DNA of 64,000 nt from Fistularia commersonii (GCA_037954325.1 JBBMNZ010000034.1:9007501-9071500), one strand, 5' to 3'. Counted from the first letter of the stretch, positions 27,201-39,180 are shown. The notes: generated from the sequence alone by a model not told the origin. A program made the numbers and translations.

Positions 27201-30200
27201 TTCCTTCACGTACTGCGTGATGACGGCCCTCGCCTCGGCCGGCTGCATTATCGCTCCTTTCCTGCGAAGGCGCACAAATTGAACATCGTATACGATTATT
27301 CTCTGCCTCGCAGGGCGGCAGGGCCGCTGGCGCCCAACCCGGGTGACTCCTCTCTTTCCTGGCAATCCATGTTTTCTGCCGGTGTGTTTTGTGACTCGAC
27401 AGAAGTAGGTCACCCGCACAACGAGCCCGAGTGTTCGGCGGGAGTGTTTACGTTGAGATAGCCTGCCGCTCCGGCGCTAATAAATTACATTTGAAGATTT
27501 CCGCGGGACGGACCAGGCTCTCATTTCCGAAACGCCATGATTTACATCTTGTCGGAATTGGAATCGGGGAGCGTAATGCGGCGGCGCAGCGGTGACGCTG
27601 ACGTCTAATTAAAACCGATAATCATCGCAAGTACGCCATTGAAGATAAAGTGAATTAACTTGTCAAGGAGGCCAGATCTTTATGTGCAAAATAAAAAGAG
27701 CACTCATAATCCTGCCTGGGCTACTTTCTTGTAAACTCATCTCGCCGTTTACACCGACTGATCACAAAAGCCGGCCCCTTCTGCACGGTTGGTGCCGCGA
27801 AATAGCTATTTTGTTCATCCAGTTGCACTGGCTACCAGTAGCTGCCGGGATCAAGCACAAGACCCCGACCCTGGCCTTCAAAACCACCTCAGGAACAGGT
27901 CCAGCATATCTGACCGAAATGATAAGACCTTATGTTCCCGGCAGAGAGCTGCGTTCCTCTAATACAAACCTGCTAGCAGTACCTTCTGCTCGCTCTAGGG
28001 GATCTCAAGGCAAAACTGTTCTCAGTTCTACTACCTCAGTGGTGGAACAAACTTCCGGAAGCAACAAGACTAGCATCATCTCTCTCAACCTTCAAGAAAC
28101 AGGTAAAAACGTTTCTCTTTCAGGACTTTTTACTGCGCTGATGCCCCAGATCAGGTTGGCGGCAAGTTAGGCTATGCAGTGTGTGTGTGTGTGTGTGTTT
28201 GTGTGTCTCTGTCCAAAAAAAAAAAAAAATTTAACTAACCCAAGCTTACTGTTCTATATATTTCCTGTGCATCATGTATTTGCAAGTGTATTTGCAGTCC
28301 TTATGTCCTCTATTGTAAGTCGCTTTGGATGAAAGCGTCTGCCAAATGCAATGTAATGTAATGTAATTTTAGCTTCATTTTGATCCACTTTCTGTGGTTA
28401 AATCACAAGCGAGTCCAAGTTGGAAACAACCCTCTACCCGTCTGCTGACAGCTGGGAACTGTTAAGACTAAGAGCCGGGCGCGTCTGCCCACCGTGCTAC
28501 AGGCCCGGAGAGGTGACGGTTGACGCCACGGATACACAAGCAAAGGTAATTTAAGGCAGGATGGAAAATAATGTGTTACAGCGAGGAGGTAATGCCCTGT
28601 TTCCTTTCTCTATCCGTGTTGACGCAACGGTAAGCTAACCCGCCGCTAGGCATCGCTGAAGTTTTTTTTTTTTTTTTTTGCAGGTGTAAAGTTTTCTCAC
28701 CTCCTTCACAACGGAGGTCGGGCACAACCATAGATGGACCCCCGACCCGGCGCCGGTGAGGAAAGCGGGCCTCATTGCGTGAAATAAGAAACGTGAGAAA
28801 GGTCGCGGACACGAGCCGGGCTCCCCGACGTCTCGGTGTGAAACGTGCAAATGCGTCAGATTTGGAGGGAGGTGGGAGGGGAAATGCATCAGCAATACCT
28901 TTTATTCGCACTCAGGAAAAGAGGCTCCACCCGGGCCGACACGGCGTACAATGTCGTGATCTCCGGAGGTTGATACGGCGCTTCTCCTTCCTCTCCTCCG
29001 GCCGGCGACGGGGCCGCATCCACGCACGTGTCCTCGGGAACGACGAAGGAGCGAAGCCTGCAGAGAAATACGGGAAACGGTATTTTCAAGTAAACCCGGA
29101 ACAAATGTGGACGGAAGAATGACGGCATTTTAATGCGGATATTTAGTGTTATTGTCAGAACCGCAAACATCTCAGACTGCTAAACAGCTGACACTCATTC
29201 TTTTAGCACAGGTAACTTCTGCCCTTTAAACTGCACTCATCCATGCACGTGCACTTTGCTAGCACCAAGCTGCACTCAAATGTCTTATTGCACTGCCACT
29301 GTTCATATTCGTATCTATAATCATATTAATAATAATGTTTCCGCTCTTTCTATCAGTACATTTCCAAAAATGTGCAGGGAAACACGTTTCTACACTGTGC
29401 ATGTGACAAAAAAACGCTTTGAATCTTGTCTTCATGTCAATTTCAAACCCTGAAAACTGAATTTGTAAACGATTGCTTTACTGTTCTGTTGACGGCACGT
29501 AAAACCGAGTTTGTGATTCGTCTCTGGAGGCTCTCGGTCATCCAGGTCACGGCGAATCCTCCTCGAAATCTTCTTCCCCACCGGGGCGAAACGTCTTCAA
29601 GTGAAGAAATTCAAGTCCAGTTGCCACGATAAGATTTCGACACGAACTTTGTGACAATTATAACAAAAAAAGACGCGACGCATTCACCCATCCACTAACT
29701 CATGCGAGGCGCTAACCGGAGGTTGACCATCACGTCTTGGAATACGACCGCCAACCTTCAGATTGGAGGGACGCCCGCTTCCCTTTACGTAACGGCTATT
29801 TGATGTTCTATTGCAGAAACCCCATTAAATCATTTCAGACGCAGGTCTGGTTATCGAGTTCCTCTAAAAGTGAAGAAAATGCCCATCAGGTGTTTCAAGC
29901 CCTTTCCCTGCATCCTCCCTCCGCCTCCACCAATAATGATGTTTTTGTTCACTCCGACGGCTTAGAATCCCAGAACCGCTCGGATTTTTCCAAAAGCGTC
30001 CGCCGGGCGAATCCGGTCTCCAATAACAGGAAGAAACGTGTGTGTGTGTGTGTGTTTTGGTCTGAATACTGAAGGGGCGGGGGGGGGGGGGGGACCATCT
30101 AAATGCTGATGGTTTAAGTATCTCTAGAACATTTCGCAATCATCATTTAATCAAAGCGAAAAATAAATCACATCTAAGCAGCAGCAGCAGGACTTACTCT

Positions 30201-33200
30201 GGATTTTTCCAGTCCACCTCCACAATGCTCTCCACACCCTTGGTGAGTTCTTTCACTCGCACAAGGTTATACCCCTGCTGCATAGCCTGGAGAAACTTGG
30301 ACAGCTGTTGGAAAAGTTATGAATATGACTGTGTAAACACTTAGCGACGGACTGAAAAAATCATCAGTGCGCTTGAAGCGCCGCGCTTCGAGGCTACCTT
30401 CTTGTAGCTGGACTTCTTTATATCGAGCTGTTTTCCACTCGGGCTGGAAAAACACAAATGAATGAAAACAAAATGAATAAATAAAAAAAAAAAATTAAAG
30501 GAAATCGTCATCGGACGAGGAGACTTTTTTTTTTTTTTTACCAGCAGGAGAACATGTGGTTGCCGAGAAACGTGCTGGTCAGCAGAGGGAGCTCCGATTT
30601 CTTCACCTTGATCTTGAGCGCGTGCAGGAAGCACTGCAACAGCAGGGCGTCCATTGTCTCTGCGAGACCAGGGTGAGACCGAGGTCACATTCTTTTCCCT
30701 GCGAGCACGCTCACATTTGTTTGAAATAAAAAATTAATAATAAGTGATTTTATGGTTTCGGTGCCGAGTGTTTTTCTGGCACGTCGACCGGCGGATGTGC
30801 CGGTTTCATCCGGATCTGGGGAGCTTTCTGGCTCGGGACGCGTAGCGGATACTTCGGCGTCCACTCGACACCTCCGAATTGATTTTTAATGACATTTTAA
30901 CACTTTCATCCACCGACAGCTAATCGCACGGTTAGATCGAACTCTCATTACGCCATGTTACTTGACCGGGTACCTTGCGGTGATCTCTGCTGGTTCTGGG
31001 GATCCTCCTCCTCCTCCTCCTCCTCCTCCTCCTCATTATCATTTCCACCTTTTTTTTCCTCCTTCTCTTCAAGGCGAAGCTCCAGGATACCAGAGCAGTT
31101 CGGGTCGAGGACCTTGTCGCTTCGCTCTTCCTCCTCAAGTTTCTGAGCCTCCTCCTCCTCCTCCTCCTCCTCATCATCTCCCTCGTCAACATCACAATCC
31201 TCTTCCTGTTCCCCGCGCCTGTCCTCCTCCGAATCTGCTAAAGCAGGAGGATCTGACTTATCTCCGAAAGCCCTGCAGAAAGTAGAAGATTAATGAGAGG
31301 TCGTTGAGCTTAACAAAAACGGCGGATGGTTTCGGATACGTGCCGATCCGGCAGCTGAAATAATAGGATTTCAGTTCTCAGTGAAAGCTGTAACGGCCGC
31401 TTGGAGGAGAAATCAAAAAGTGGGGAAACGGTGAAGCGTCATTAACCTGACGGGCTGGTGATTTCCTGAGGAGTGACTTTTCTATACACTTCTTGTGCGG
31501 GAGGTCCAAGGGAACCTTCCAGAAACCGCAGGGAGTCACTTTGCAGGTTTGCAAACCCTAATTTACTCGGACGTATGAACGAGTAAGTGAATGGTTGCGT
31601 CTGGATGTGTGGCCCTGTGATTGGCAGGGTGAACGCCGCTTCTCCTCCAATGAGAGCAGGATCCAGCAACCCTGACTGCAGGAGAAGCAGTTTGGAAAAG
31701 GGGTGTCAAACTAATTTGGGTCCGCGGGCCACAAACGGCCTAATTTCATGTCAAGTCATACTGAGTCCGAAATTTTCCTTTGACTTAGTGTGAAGGAAAT
31801 AAACAGGTAAATTGTAAAAATCTTTATATGAAATGAACTGTTCCCCTGAAAAAAAAACACATGACGAATTAATATTAAATATTAATTAATATTAAATATT
31901 AATATAATATTAATAAATACGATATATTAATATAATAATATAACATAATATAATATAATAATATGATATCAATATTATATAATATTAATATTTGTATTAA
32001 TATTAATATAAATATACACCCTAATTGCACCCTAAAAATAAAAGAGAAAATCTTGTCACTGGGAAAATTTGCCACTAGAATTTATTAGAAAATTTATCGG
32101 TACCATATATGAGAGGAGGTGTAATGTTTAAAAGGCTAATGTTGTCTATTCTGGTTATCAACACTATCTTTTTAATTTTGCCTGTTTTATTTTTTATTTT
32201 TATGCAATTCTTTTGTGTTTTTTATGGAAATAAGAAAAGATCATTTTAACAATGTCACTAGATGCTTTTTCATCAAAAAATAATTTTGTTTTCAAATTTT
32301 GAAGCAAAAAAAAAAAACATTGCAAAGTTACTTTTTGATTTTTTCTTGCCTGTTTTTTTTGTTTTAAATTCACTATAAAACTCCCAGATGCAAGTGAGAT
32401 AAAAAAGCACGAGCCGCACTAACATAAAGATTTAATTTCAGGCAGGGGGCCACAAAATATTGTTCCGAGGGCCCAAATTGACCCGCGAGTCAGGAACCCC
32501 TGGTTTAGAAGAACGAACAAACAAAAAAAAATGTTGTTTCTCCGAGTTGTAAAGCAGATTTATTGTTGTCACTGTCACAAACAGACAGCTCGGCGTGGTC
32601 TTCAGTTTTCATCGCCGCACTAGAATATGTAGCTGCTCGGCCAATGAGAGCTGCACTGTTCTTCTCTTGCCTCCTTAAAAAAGACAAAATAGTATTTTCG
32701 AAGTTTACGATCTTAATTATCAGAGACAACAACTCTCATTATTCCTCCACATTAAAATAGAAATTTGTCAGTTTCTCTAGCGTGTCCTGTGGAAAGCTAC
32801 GAGTTTAAGAATCAAACCGGACGTGTCCTTTTTATATCTTTTTTTTTTTTTTTTCCAAAAAATGGAAGAACGAGGGGATTTTATGGGGAATTTATGGGGG
32901 AAAAAAAAAAAAGGCGAACATCGTTCTTTGTGTCCCGGACAATATTTGTGAGAATATTTTCCCCCGGTGTGAGTAATTACTCGTGAGATATCGGACTCTG
33001 GAGACTGGAACGGACAGGCGGGCAGTCCAAGCACATAAATGACTATCGAGAGAAAGAAACGTGCACGTGAAGAACCCACTGACCAGAGTGTATCCATGTA
33101 AGTGTGGAGGACACACACTCCTCGTCCTTTCATGCCCGAACTCCGCATGTCGCCACTGGACGCCGCCGCCGTGCCAACTGCGACAGGAGCTCTGAAATCA

Positions 33201-35823
33201 CACCGGAGAACGACGTCAAACCCAAACACAGCAACACCAGCGGAAAGCTTTCTCGGTCGCACCTGTTATTGACCAGAGTGACGGCGCAGCAGGCCCCGCG
33301 TTCGACGTCCGGAAGACCACTCGCGGGCACCACCACACCGGGGAGCATGAGATCTTTGGAGAAAACACCGTTGTTTAGACATTGTTGCTTCCTAAAGAAC
33401 CAATACGGGCGCAAGGGAAGAAGAGCGTACCAGCGCCGCCGACCAACTTCTCAAGCACGGGAGGCCAAGTCCTGAATGTCGGAAGCGCGGCGGGGTAACG
33501 CCAGAGCATGTACACTGAAAAATAAGGGATTTCAAGTCACTTAAATGGCCTCCCAGCCATTGCTTGATTCTCCTCATTTTTTCTCAAAACAACCAATCAC
33601 CTGTTGGATAAAGTTGCTTCTCCAACTCAAACAACAGTGGGTTTTTGTGGAAAACATACAGTGTCACAGCGTCCCCCTTGTGCGTGTAAATCTTCACCAC
33701 ATTTAGCTCTTCTTTATTGGGGACCAGCTCGGACAGCTCCTCGGCGGACAGAAACGGGAAGGCGGCGCTAATGTCTGCTTTCAGCTTTCTCCTGAAGAAG
33801 GTGGGGAAAAAAAAAAAAAAAAAAAAAAAAAAAACGGGAACAGAAAATGCAGCGTATTGATTGGAATGGAAGATAAAGTCGTGGCAAGAGTACAAACTCA
33901 TGTCAATAAATGAGTTGCGATGCTATTTTAGCGCACGTGTTACTACACGCACACAGGCACACATAGTTGAAATAAGTTTACATACCGCATTAAAAAAGTT
34001 ATATCACCCCTTTTGTTTCTTAACTGTCAGATGTTAAATCAGACAAAACCTTTCCTGCTGTAGGACAGTTTGGTTTCCCGGGATTATTTTTATTTGCTAA
34101 ATGCCTTAATAGTGACTGATAGATTTTATCTTCATGACTTCCTCTCGCCCGATGACAGCTGGGATTGGCTCCAGCATCCCCCTGCGACCCTGAGTGCAGG
34201 GTAAGCGGCAGAAGATGGATGGATGGATGGACTTCAAATTAGGTTATGAACATGCATTTCCTTGGTATCTGAGCTGCATGACCTGTCCTCCAGACAGTCA
34301 AGTCTGCAGGCCATCGCCCCTTCAGCTCTGCCCACTCATTTCCTCAGGGCTTTGTGACGGCCATTGCAAGACATTCACTTTTGTCAGTCTCTTTCTTACC
34401 AATGCGGCAGGATGTTAAGGGTCATTGTCCATTTGTATACACATATACAGGACTGTTCCAGAAAATTAGAACATTGTTCAAAATTCAAAAAACCAAAATT
34501 ACTTCTTCATGATATTCTAATACTTTGAGATGGTATTTTTGAGTTTTCTTAAGATGTAAGCCATAATCAGCAAAATCAAAATAATAAAAGGCTTGCAATA
34601 TTTCAGTTGATTTGTAATGAATCCAGAATGTATGACATTTTTGTTTTTGTAAGTGCATTACAGAAGATAAAGAACTTTATCACAATATTCTAATTTTCTG
34701 AGACAGTCCTGTAATCTCTCACAATCTCAAATATATCTAATAATAATAATAATATAAATAAACAAAAAGCCATTTAGTGAATATAAATATTTCTGGTAAA
34801 AGTAAGTGACCTAGAACAGGAAAGGTTTAGCGAGATTTGATGTCAAACAATGAGGGGAGGAAAAAAAGGTTATGCGTCACAGTTTATCCAAATATATAAA
34901 TATTGCAATTTCGTCTTTATCTGTTTAAAGAAAAGGTGTCGAGTGGCTCAACGCAGCAGTACTATTTAAAAATAGCAAGCGATGTACTGCTGTAATTAAG
35001 TGTACTGTAATTAATGATACTGCAAAGATATTCTGCGGCTCCTGTGCAAAACATGTGCAGCATACAGAGTAAACATAGTGTCTGCTGGATTTTTCAACTT
35101 GGGACATTTTCTATTATCAATTTTGGTTTTTATACCACTGAGCACAATTCCAAACCAAAGACGATCTTGACTAGAAAAGCGGTCGAGTCAGATTGTTTTG
35201 GCAGAACTATTTTGGCAGAAATTAGTGTTGCACGACAATCAATCACTGCTTGTCAACAACAGAAACTTCGACGAGTGTGTGCAGTTTGTGACTATGCCAT
35301 GGATCCCCTTGCCTTTTTTTTTATTCTGTCATTCTTTCATAATCCTGCACACTACCTGCTGTGCGTAATTATCATATATAAAGAAAACCCATTGTTTTTA
35401 AAACCAAGCATTATCATTTTTCATACAAGACAAAAATTCCAATAGCAAAGGCAATTTAGGACGGATTATTTTGAACCACATATCATCCTCATCTACCAGG
35501 CCAAGTCTTTCAGGGCTAAAATATGCAACAGATTCACAATATTAACAAGAATTCTGGGTTTAATGTTAGCAAGACTTCTTCATTAGCCCAACAATATAGC
35601 TAATCTTACCAGAACTACAAGCTTAAACTTGGGTTCTGCAAACAGTTGCTCGCAACGAAAAACTAACAAAAATCAAGACATTCGCCTTTTCTTGGAAAAA
35701 AACTTAATCAGAAGTTTTAACACCGGAACCCGTAAATATTTATTGATAATAAAAACTGGTGACTCACCTGTCCGACCCTTTGATAGCCGTGTTGGATTTG
35801 ACACGAAACGGTTTGGCAAACAT
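21282..35823 (-). CDS. eif2d: Eukaryotic translation initiation factor 2D, 15 coding exons, complete
   Basis: eIF2D (formerly ligatin) delivers initiator tRNA to the 40S subunit without GTP and helps recycle post-termination ribosomes in the cytosol. Coding exons, 5' to 3' on the minus strand: 35768-35823, 33601-33791, 33431-33514, 33263-33353, 33084-33191, 30974-31272, 30542-30659, 30398-30443, 30198-30304, 28899-29057, 27172-27261, 26566-26661, 23212-23332, 21442-21616, 21282-21352. All junctions are GT-AG with matching phase; the sum is 1812 nt (603 aa plus TAG). The N-terminus MFAKPFRVKSNTAIKGSD, the pre-PUA/PUA part (about 1-175, with KEELNVVKIYTHKGDAVTLY), a winged-helix-like part (about 280-350), a SWIB/MDM2-like part (about 390-475) and the C-terminal SUI1 domain (about 490-590, with LVQIQGNQIHQVG) follow the order known for vertebrate eIF2D. 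The Lys-rich end GGKKK also matches. Human eIF2D is 584 aa as I recall; the extra length is in the acidic linker of exon 6. The start is the only ATG that gives the conserved N-terminus. No truncation or frameshift is seen. Confidence 0.97.
22500..22640 (+). repeat. Intronic dispersed repeat A, copy 1
   Basis: Contains cactcatccttgcacctgcg, then accaagctgcactc, then aataatgtttac, in eif2d intron 13. The same phrases recur in the same order at 29225-29425. Class unknown. Confidence 0.55.
25078..25190 (-). mobile_element. 3' tail of an L2-type LINE or its SINE
   Basis: Minus-strand copy of the tail seen at 28290-28370: cattacattacatttgccag, then acgcttttatccaaagcgac, then ttacaatagaggacataagg. 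The (ATTAC)n end faces 25078. No coding part remains. Confidence 0.75.
27690..28370 (+). pseudogene. 5'-truncated L2/CR1-type LINE, 3' end with tail
   Basis: Encodes the end of a reverse transcriptase ORF: LHWLPVAAGIKHKTPTLAFK, then AYLTEMIRPYVPGRELRS, then a diverged C-terminus. The 3'UTR follows with cctctattgtaagtcgcttt and an (ATGTA)n tail. It sits in eif2d intron 10 in antisense to the gene. The reading is open for 162 codons but the element is truncated. Confidence 0.85.
29225..29425 (+). repeat. Intronic dispersed repeat A, copy 2
   Basis: Shares caccaagctgcactc, aataatgttt and aacgctttga with 22500-22640. It lies in eif2d intron 9. Confidence 0.55.
29522..29640 (+). repeat. Dispersed repeat related to the 12735 element
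   Basis: ctctcggtcatccaggtcac and aaattcaagtccagttgcca are shared with 12735-12850, but the left hairpin arm is replaced by ccggggcgaaacgtcttcaa. Confidence 0.7.
30060..30095. repeat. (TG)n followed by poly(G)
   Basis: A (TG)n run at about 30039-30054 and a G tract of about 16 nt at 30079-30094, in eif2d intron 9. Confidence 0.85.
30974..31272 (-). repeat. eif2d: Exonic (GAG)n tracts encoding two poly-Glu runs in eif2d exon 6
   Basis: Exon 6 (99 codons) encodes the variable acidic linker between the PUA part and the winged helix. It contains eight GAG codons in a row at 31049-31072 of the minus-strand pattern (plus-strand CTC units at 31149-31172) and ten at 31005-31034. The plus strand shows pure CTC/CCT repeats. 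Both lie in frame within a good exon: the acceptor ends ttctgcag and the donor is CAAG|gtaccc. It starts AFGDKSDPP, like the same region in mammals. Triplet arrays like these are length-variable, so the linker length may be polymorphic. Confidence 0.9.
31698..32502 (+). mobile_element. hAT-like non-autonomous element with 8-bp target duplication
   Basis: Left end aaggggtgtcaaactaattt and right end agtcaggaacccctg are imperfect inverted repeats of the CAGGGGTGTCAAA type. Flanks are gtttggaa (31690-31697) and gtttagaa (32503-32510), an 8-bp duplication with one mismatch as hAT transposition makes. The 805-bp interior is AT-rich (AATATT arrays at 31870-32010) with no transposase. It is located in eif2d intron 5. 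Confidence 0.85.
33809..33834. repeat. Poly(A) run beside eif2d exon 2
   Basis: On the minus strand it is a long T tract that serves as the polypyrimidine tract of the exon 2 acceptor. Confidence 0.8.
34140..34235 (+). repeat. Common teleost dispersed repeat, 3' part with (GGAT)n
   Basis: gcccgatgacagctgggatt, then ggctccagcatccccctgcg, then gatggatggatgg. The 5' part is missing. Confidence 0.8.
34446..34713 (+). mobile_element. mariner-type MITE
   Basis: Left end tacaggactgttccagaaaa and right end ttttctgagacagtcctgta are inverted repeats that include a TA target site. The 268-bp interior contains gcttgcaatatttcagttga. This family is widespread in vertebrates. It lies in eif2d intron 1. 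Confidence 0.88.
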
Positions 35824-36019
35824 TTTTTTCTCGAATAAAATAAAATAAATTAAAAAAAAGAAACACCGGGGAGTTCAACCTGACCTCAGCTGAGAGGCAA
35901 TATATCCGGGCTAATTAAACAACATAAATTATAGTGCAGTATGTCATCATTAACGAGGGATTAAAAGATATAACAGTACTTTTAGCTCCTCGTTGGGTAT
36001 GTAGGTCCGACGAATATTT

Positions 36020-36027
36020 ACTTCCGG
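36020..36027 (-). promoter_or_regulatory. ETS-type motif in the probable eif2d promoter
   Basis: The minus strand reads CCGGAAGT about 200 bp upstream of the eif2d ATG. ETS/GABP sites of this form are common in TATA-less housekeeping promoters. The 5'UTR and transcription start cannot be fixed from sequence; a small non-coding first exon near here is possible. Confidence 0.35.
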
Positions 36028-36029
36028 GT

Positions 36030-37330
36030 GGAAACTGTGGTTCTGAGGAACATTGGTTCCGCATGGCTCGACACGTCTTTTAGGGAAAATGCCTTTAGAT
36101 ACAATCATCCATTGGCTGGAAAAAAATATAAAAAGGATTTTTTAAATTTCTCAAGTAATTCTTATACAAGAAAAAAAAACCTTTTCAATCCTAAAAGGGA
36201 AATGGAGAGTATTGAGTGCTCCCACTTTTGATGGATACAGCGCACACAACCACTGGTTAGACACTCTGAACACATCTTTTTAAAGAAAAAGTTATTAAAA
36301 ATTGTTAACATCGTACACTTCATGAAAGTAGGCTTTAATCCAGGTCACGGCTGTTGTGCTTCATCAATTTGACTCATAAACTGGCAGGGCAGTTTGTACT
36401 GCTGGTTTATACAGCGCCATTCCCAGCATGATTTCCAGTCTCTCTGACCACATTGAAGCAGCAAAACAAACAAGATGTATTAACCAATAAAATAAAAAAC
36501 GAGATTAGGGTTTCAAAAATTGCTGATGGGTGAGTTGTTTGGAAAATAATGTAAAAGAGAGAATGCAGTGAGAGTATCTTAAAACCCCGGACTTCATACC
36601 TAAAATAAGGCTATGCAAAGTGGAGCCTGATCTTTGCAAGAGAAATCATCTGTTGAGCCTGATTTTGAAGTGTAAAGAAAATGCCTTGGCCTGATTTGCA
36701 AAAGCCATAATCACCTGACTCACAGGAAAAACAAGAGAGACCCTCTGCCGGATACTGGGATGTAACAGAATACAGAGGGGAAACAAAAACAGCAGTTTAT
36801 CATCTCGATATCAGCAGATTGGCATCATGGGAAATGAGTGATAATCCCGGTTTTCATGGGAGCCCAGGAGCAATCACAGGCTGGACAGCAATAATAATAG
36901 CTCCTCTGTGGAATGTTATATGTTTGTTGGCTAATGGACGGAAATTCCATAACTTATATTGGGACGATTAATCCAAATCGGGCTGGATGTCGTTCGTGCG
37001 CAGAAAACCTTGAAACCAATATTGCATTTAAGGAAATCTGGATACTGTCAAGGGTGGAAAGCTGTGTTTTGTTTTTTTCCCCTTTTTGATCCCAGGAGAT
37101 ATTCCATTCACGGCGGTGAGTGGGGTAAATTTACTCATTAATATCCCTTAAACATAAAAACACAGTGGCATGTGAGGAATTTTAACGTAACAACACATCA
37201 CCGCGTGGACAGCTTGGAAAGGTGAGATAGTTGGATGATGAACGGTGGTGGAGAGAACGCAGATGCAGCGGAGACCACCAAAGTGGTGACCTTGATACCC
37301 AGGAATTTAGCAGATATATATGCATTAAGT
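36030..37330. other. Gene-free stretch upstream of eif2d
   Basis: No exon or strong repeat seen. Confidence 0.4.
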
Positions 37331-37334
37331 GGAA

Positions 37335-37530
37335 GGTACAGAGATACATTCAATCATTCACTGATTATCTACACCGCTTATCCCGCGCTGAGGGTTGCAG
37401 GGATGCCGGAGCCTTTCTCAGCTGCGATTGGCCGAGAAGCAGTGTTATAACACAATGATAATAACACTAATATTAATTTATTGATCCCCATTGGGAAAAT
37501 TCGGGTGTTGCAGCAGCACGGGGTGTCCGA
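37335..37530 (-). repeat. Teleost dispersed repeat next to a minus-oriented LINE tail
   Basis: attatctacaccgcttatcc to about 37440 is the complement of the repeat end seen at 34140. Directly after it, ttattgatccccattgggaa is the complement of the LINE tail found at 38430. Confidence 0.6.
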
Positions 37531-37759
37531 AGAAAATCAAGATTAATAAATAGATAATAGATAGAGACATTAAAAAGGAAAAGGGACAACAAAAAGAAAA
37601 AATGGTAAAATAAATAATAAGTTGGCTCCTCGGAGATCCTTCTCCGACTGTGGTTTATGACAATCAGGTAAAAACAAACAGATTGAGAAATAGTTTTTAC
37701 CCCAGAACCCTGAACACTTGAACCAATCCACTCCCACACATGCACACAATTTTCACCCT

Positions 37760-37880
37760 TTTTATTTTATTATTTATTATTATTATATATCTATTATTAT
37801 TTTATTTTATTATTATTTATTACATATTTATTGTTTTCTATTTTTTTTATATATATATTTTTTTTATATTTTTGGTTTAA
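37760..37880. repeat. T/ATT-rich low-complexity tract
   Basis: (TTATT)n and T runs between retroelement remnants; long low-complexity frames here are not genes. Confidence 0.85.
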
Positions 37881-38344
37881 TTTTTTTTTCTGTCTTATAT
37901 CTCCAACCTAGAGCTGCTGCTATTGTTGTATAGTGTTGTTCCCTACTTTTTAAAGCATTTTTTATTTTGTCTGTTTTGATTCCACTGAACCTGTCTCTTA
38001 ATTTGGTTGCACTCTGTGTAATGACAATTAAAATCTTGTGAAGTTTTACATGACAAACAAAACTGAGATTCTTTGAAAAAAAGCAAGTGCAATTTCAACA
38101 ACACTATGCATCACTTTTGTCTTCTCAATTCTCCGTACCTTTGGTTGTATTTTTTGTCTCATAGTGGCGCAGAAACTTGCTGCATCCACATCAAGCATAC
38201 AGGTTTCTTATTAACCTCAATGAACAAATAAGAAGTGGTCCATTTTATTTTTGGAAAACCCTACAGTCCATGTCCACTTTTCTCTTTTTTTGATAACCTC
38301 ATCTTGCTGATGAGGTACATTTCTAACAATAAGACAAAATTCTC

Positions 38345-38521
38345 CATATTGTATTTTTGTATTCATATTCATATTTATTTTATATTTATTTTTGACATTA
38401 TAACTGTTACGCTGCTGTGACAAAGGAATTTCCCCTATGGGGATCAATAAAGTTTATCTTATCTTATCTTATCTTATCTTATCTTATCTTATCTTATCTT
38501 ATCTTATCTTATCTTATCTTA
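38345..38521 (+). mobile_element. Nested LINE 3' tail with (TTATC)n
   Basis: Contains gacaaaggaatttcccctat, then ggggatcaataaagt, then about 13 TTATC units. It is absent at the same place of the related copy at 46616-47203, so it inserted into the hAT copy. Confidence 0.75.
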
Positions 38522-38734
38522 GAAATGCTATTTACAGACCCGTAAGCTGCATTGGTGTCATCTGCTGTAAGTTCTGAGTCACCTGGTGTTGTGCAATGTT
38601 GCTCACAGACAATATAGGAACTGCATTTTTATTTAAAAACACAGTTCATGATTTTTATCTAAAAATATTTTTTTAAGGAATAAAAAACATTTTATTTAAA
38701 AACATAGTTCATGATTTTTATGGATTTTTTCGGT

Positions 38735-38810
38735 AACTGAATTGCACTTTTTGTAAGTCGCTTTGGATAAAAGCGTCTGCCAAATGACTGCAATGTGATG
38801 TAATCTTTTA
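38735..38810 (+). mobile_element. L2/SINE-type 3' tail fragment inside the hAT copy
   Basis: tgtaagtcgctttggataaa then agcgtctgccaaatgactgc, as at 28320-28360. It is also absent from the 46616-47203 copy, giving a second nested insertion. Confidence 0.65.
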
Positions 38811-39029
38811 TGTCATTTTGCAAATTGCAGATTTATTCCATGGGCCAGACTGGGCTGCCCTGGCGGGCTGATAGCGGCCCGCGGGCCGTACGTTTGACAC
38901 CCCTGTTCTAAAGCCTGCTGACCTCACCAGCAAACAAAGAAGAGCGCGCTGGCTACCATGGAAGGTCTCGAGGAGCGTCACAAACAAACCTCGCTAGTCG
39001 AACGCAGAACCACATAAAGACATGGAGTC

Positions 39030-39180
39030 ACTCACCCTATCATTCATGTTGAAACATCCAACCATCCACTCCCTCATTCACACATCTGGACAACTGAGGG
39101 TGTCCAATGAACCTCCTGCATGTTTTTAGCCTGTGGGAGACGCCCGGAGGAACCCGTGGAGAACACGGAGCTCCTCAGGC
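39030..39180 (-). repeat. Common teleost dispersed repeat (minus orientation)
   Basis: catctggacaactgagggtg, aatgaacctcctgcatgttt and gtggagaacacgg match the copies at 19690 and 45250. Confidence 0.7.

Larger units (their letters stand above)
38045..38905 (+). mobile_element. hAT-family element copy, interrupted by a LINE tail
   Basis: Ends cgtttgacacccctg, the hAT terminus. It aligns over most of its length with 46616-47203 (aaacttgctgcatccacatc, then gaaaaccctacagtccatgt, then tttacagacccg). The alignment is broken by a retroelement tail at about 38345-38521. The left terminus is not clear. Confidence 0.75.
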
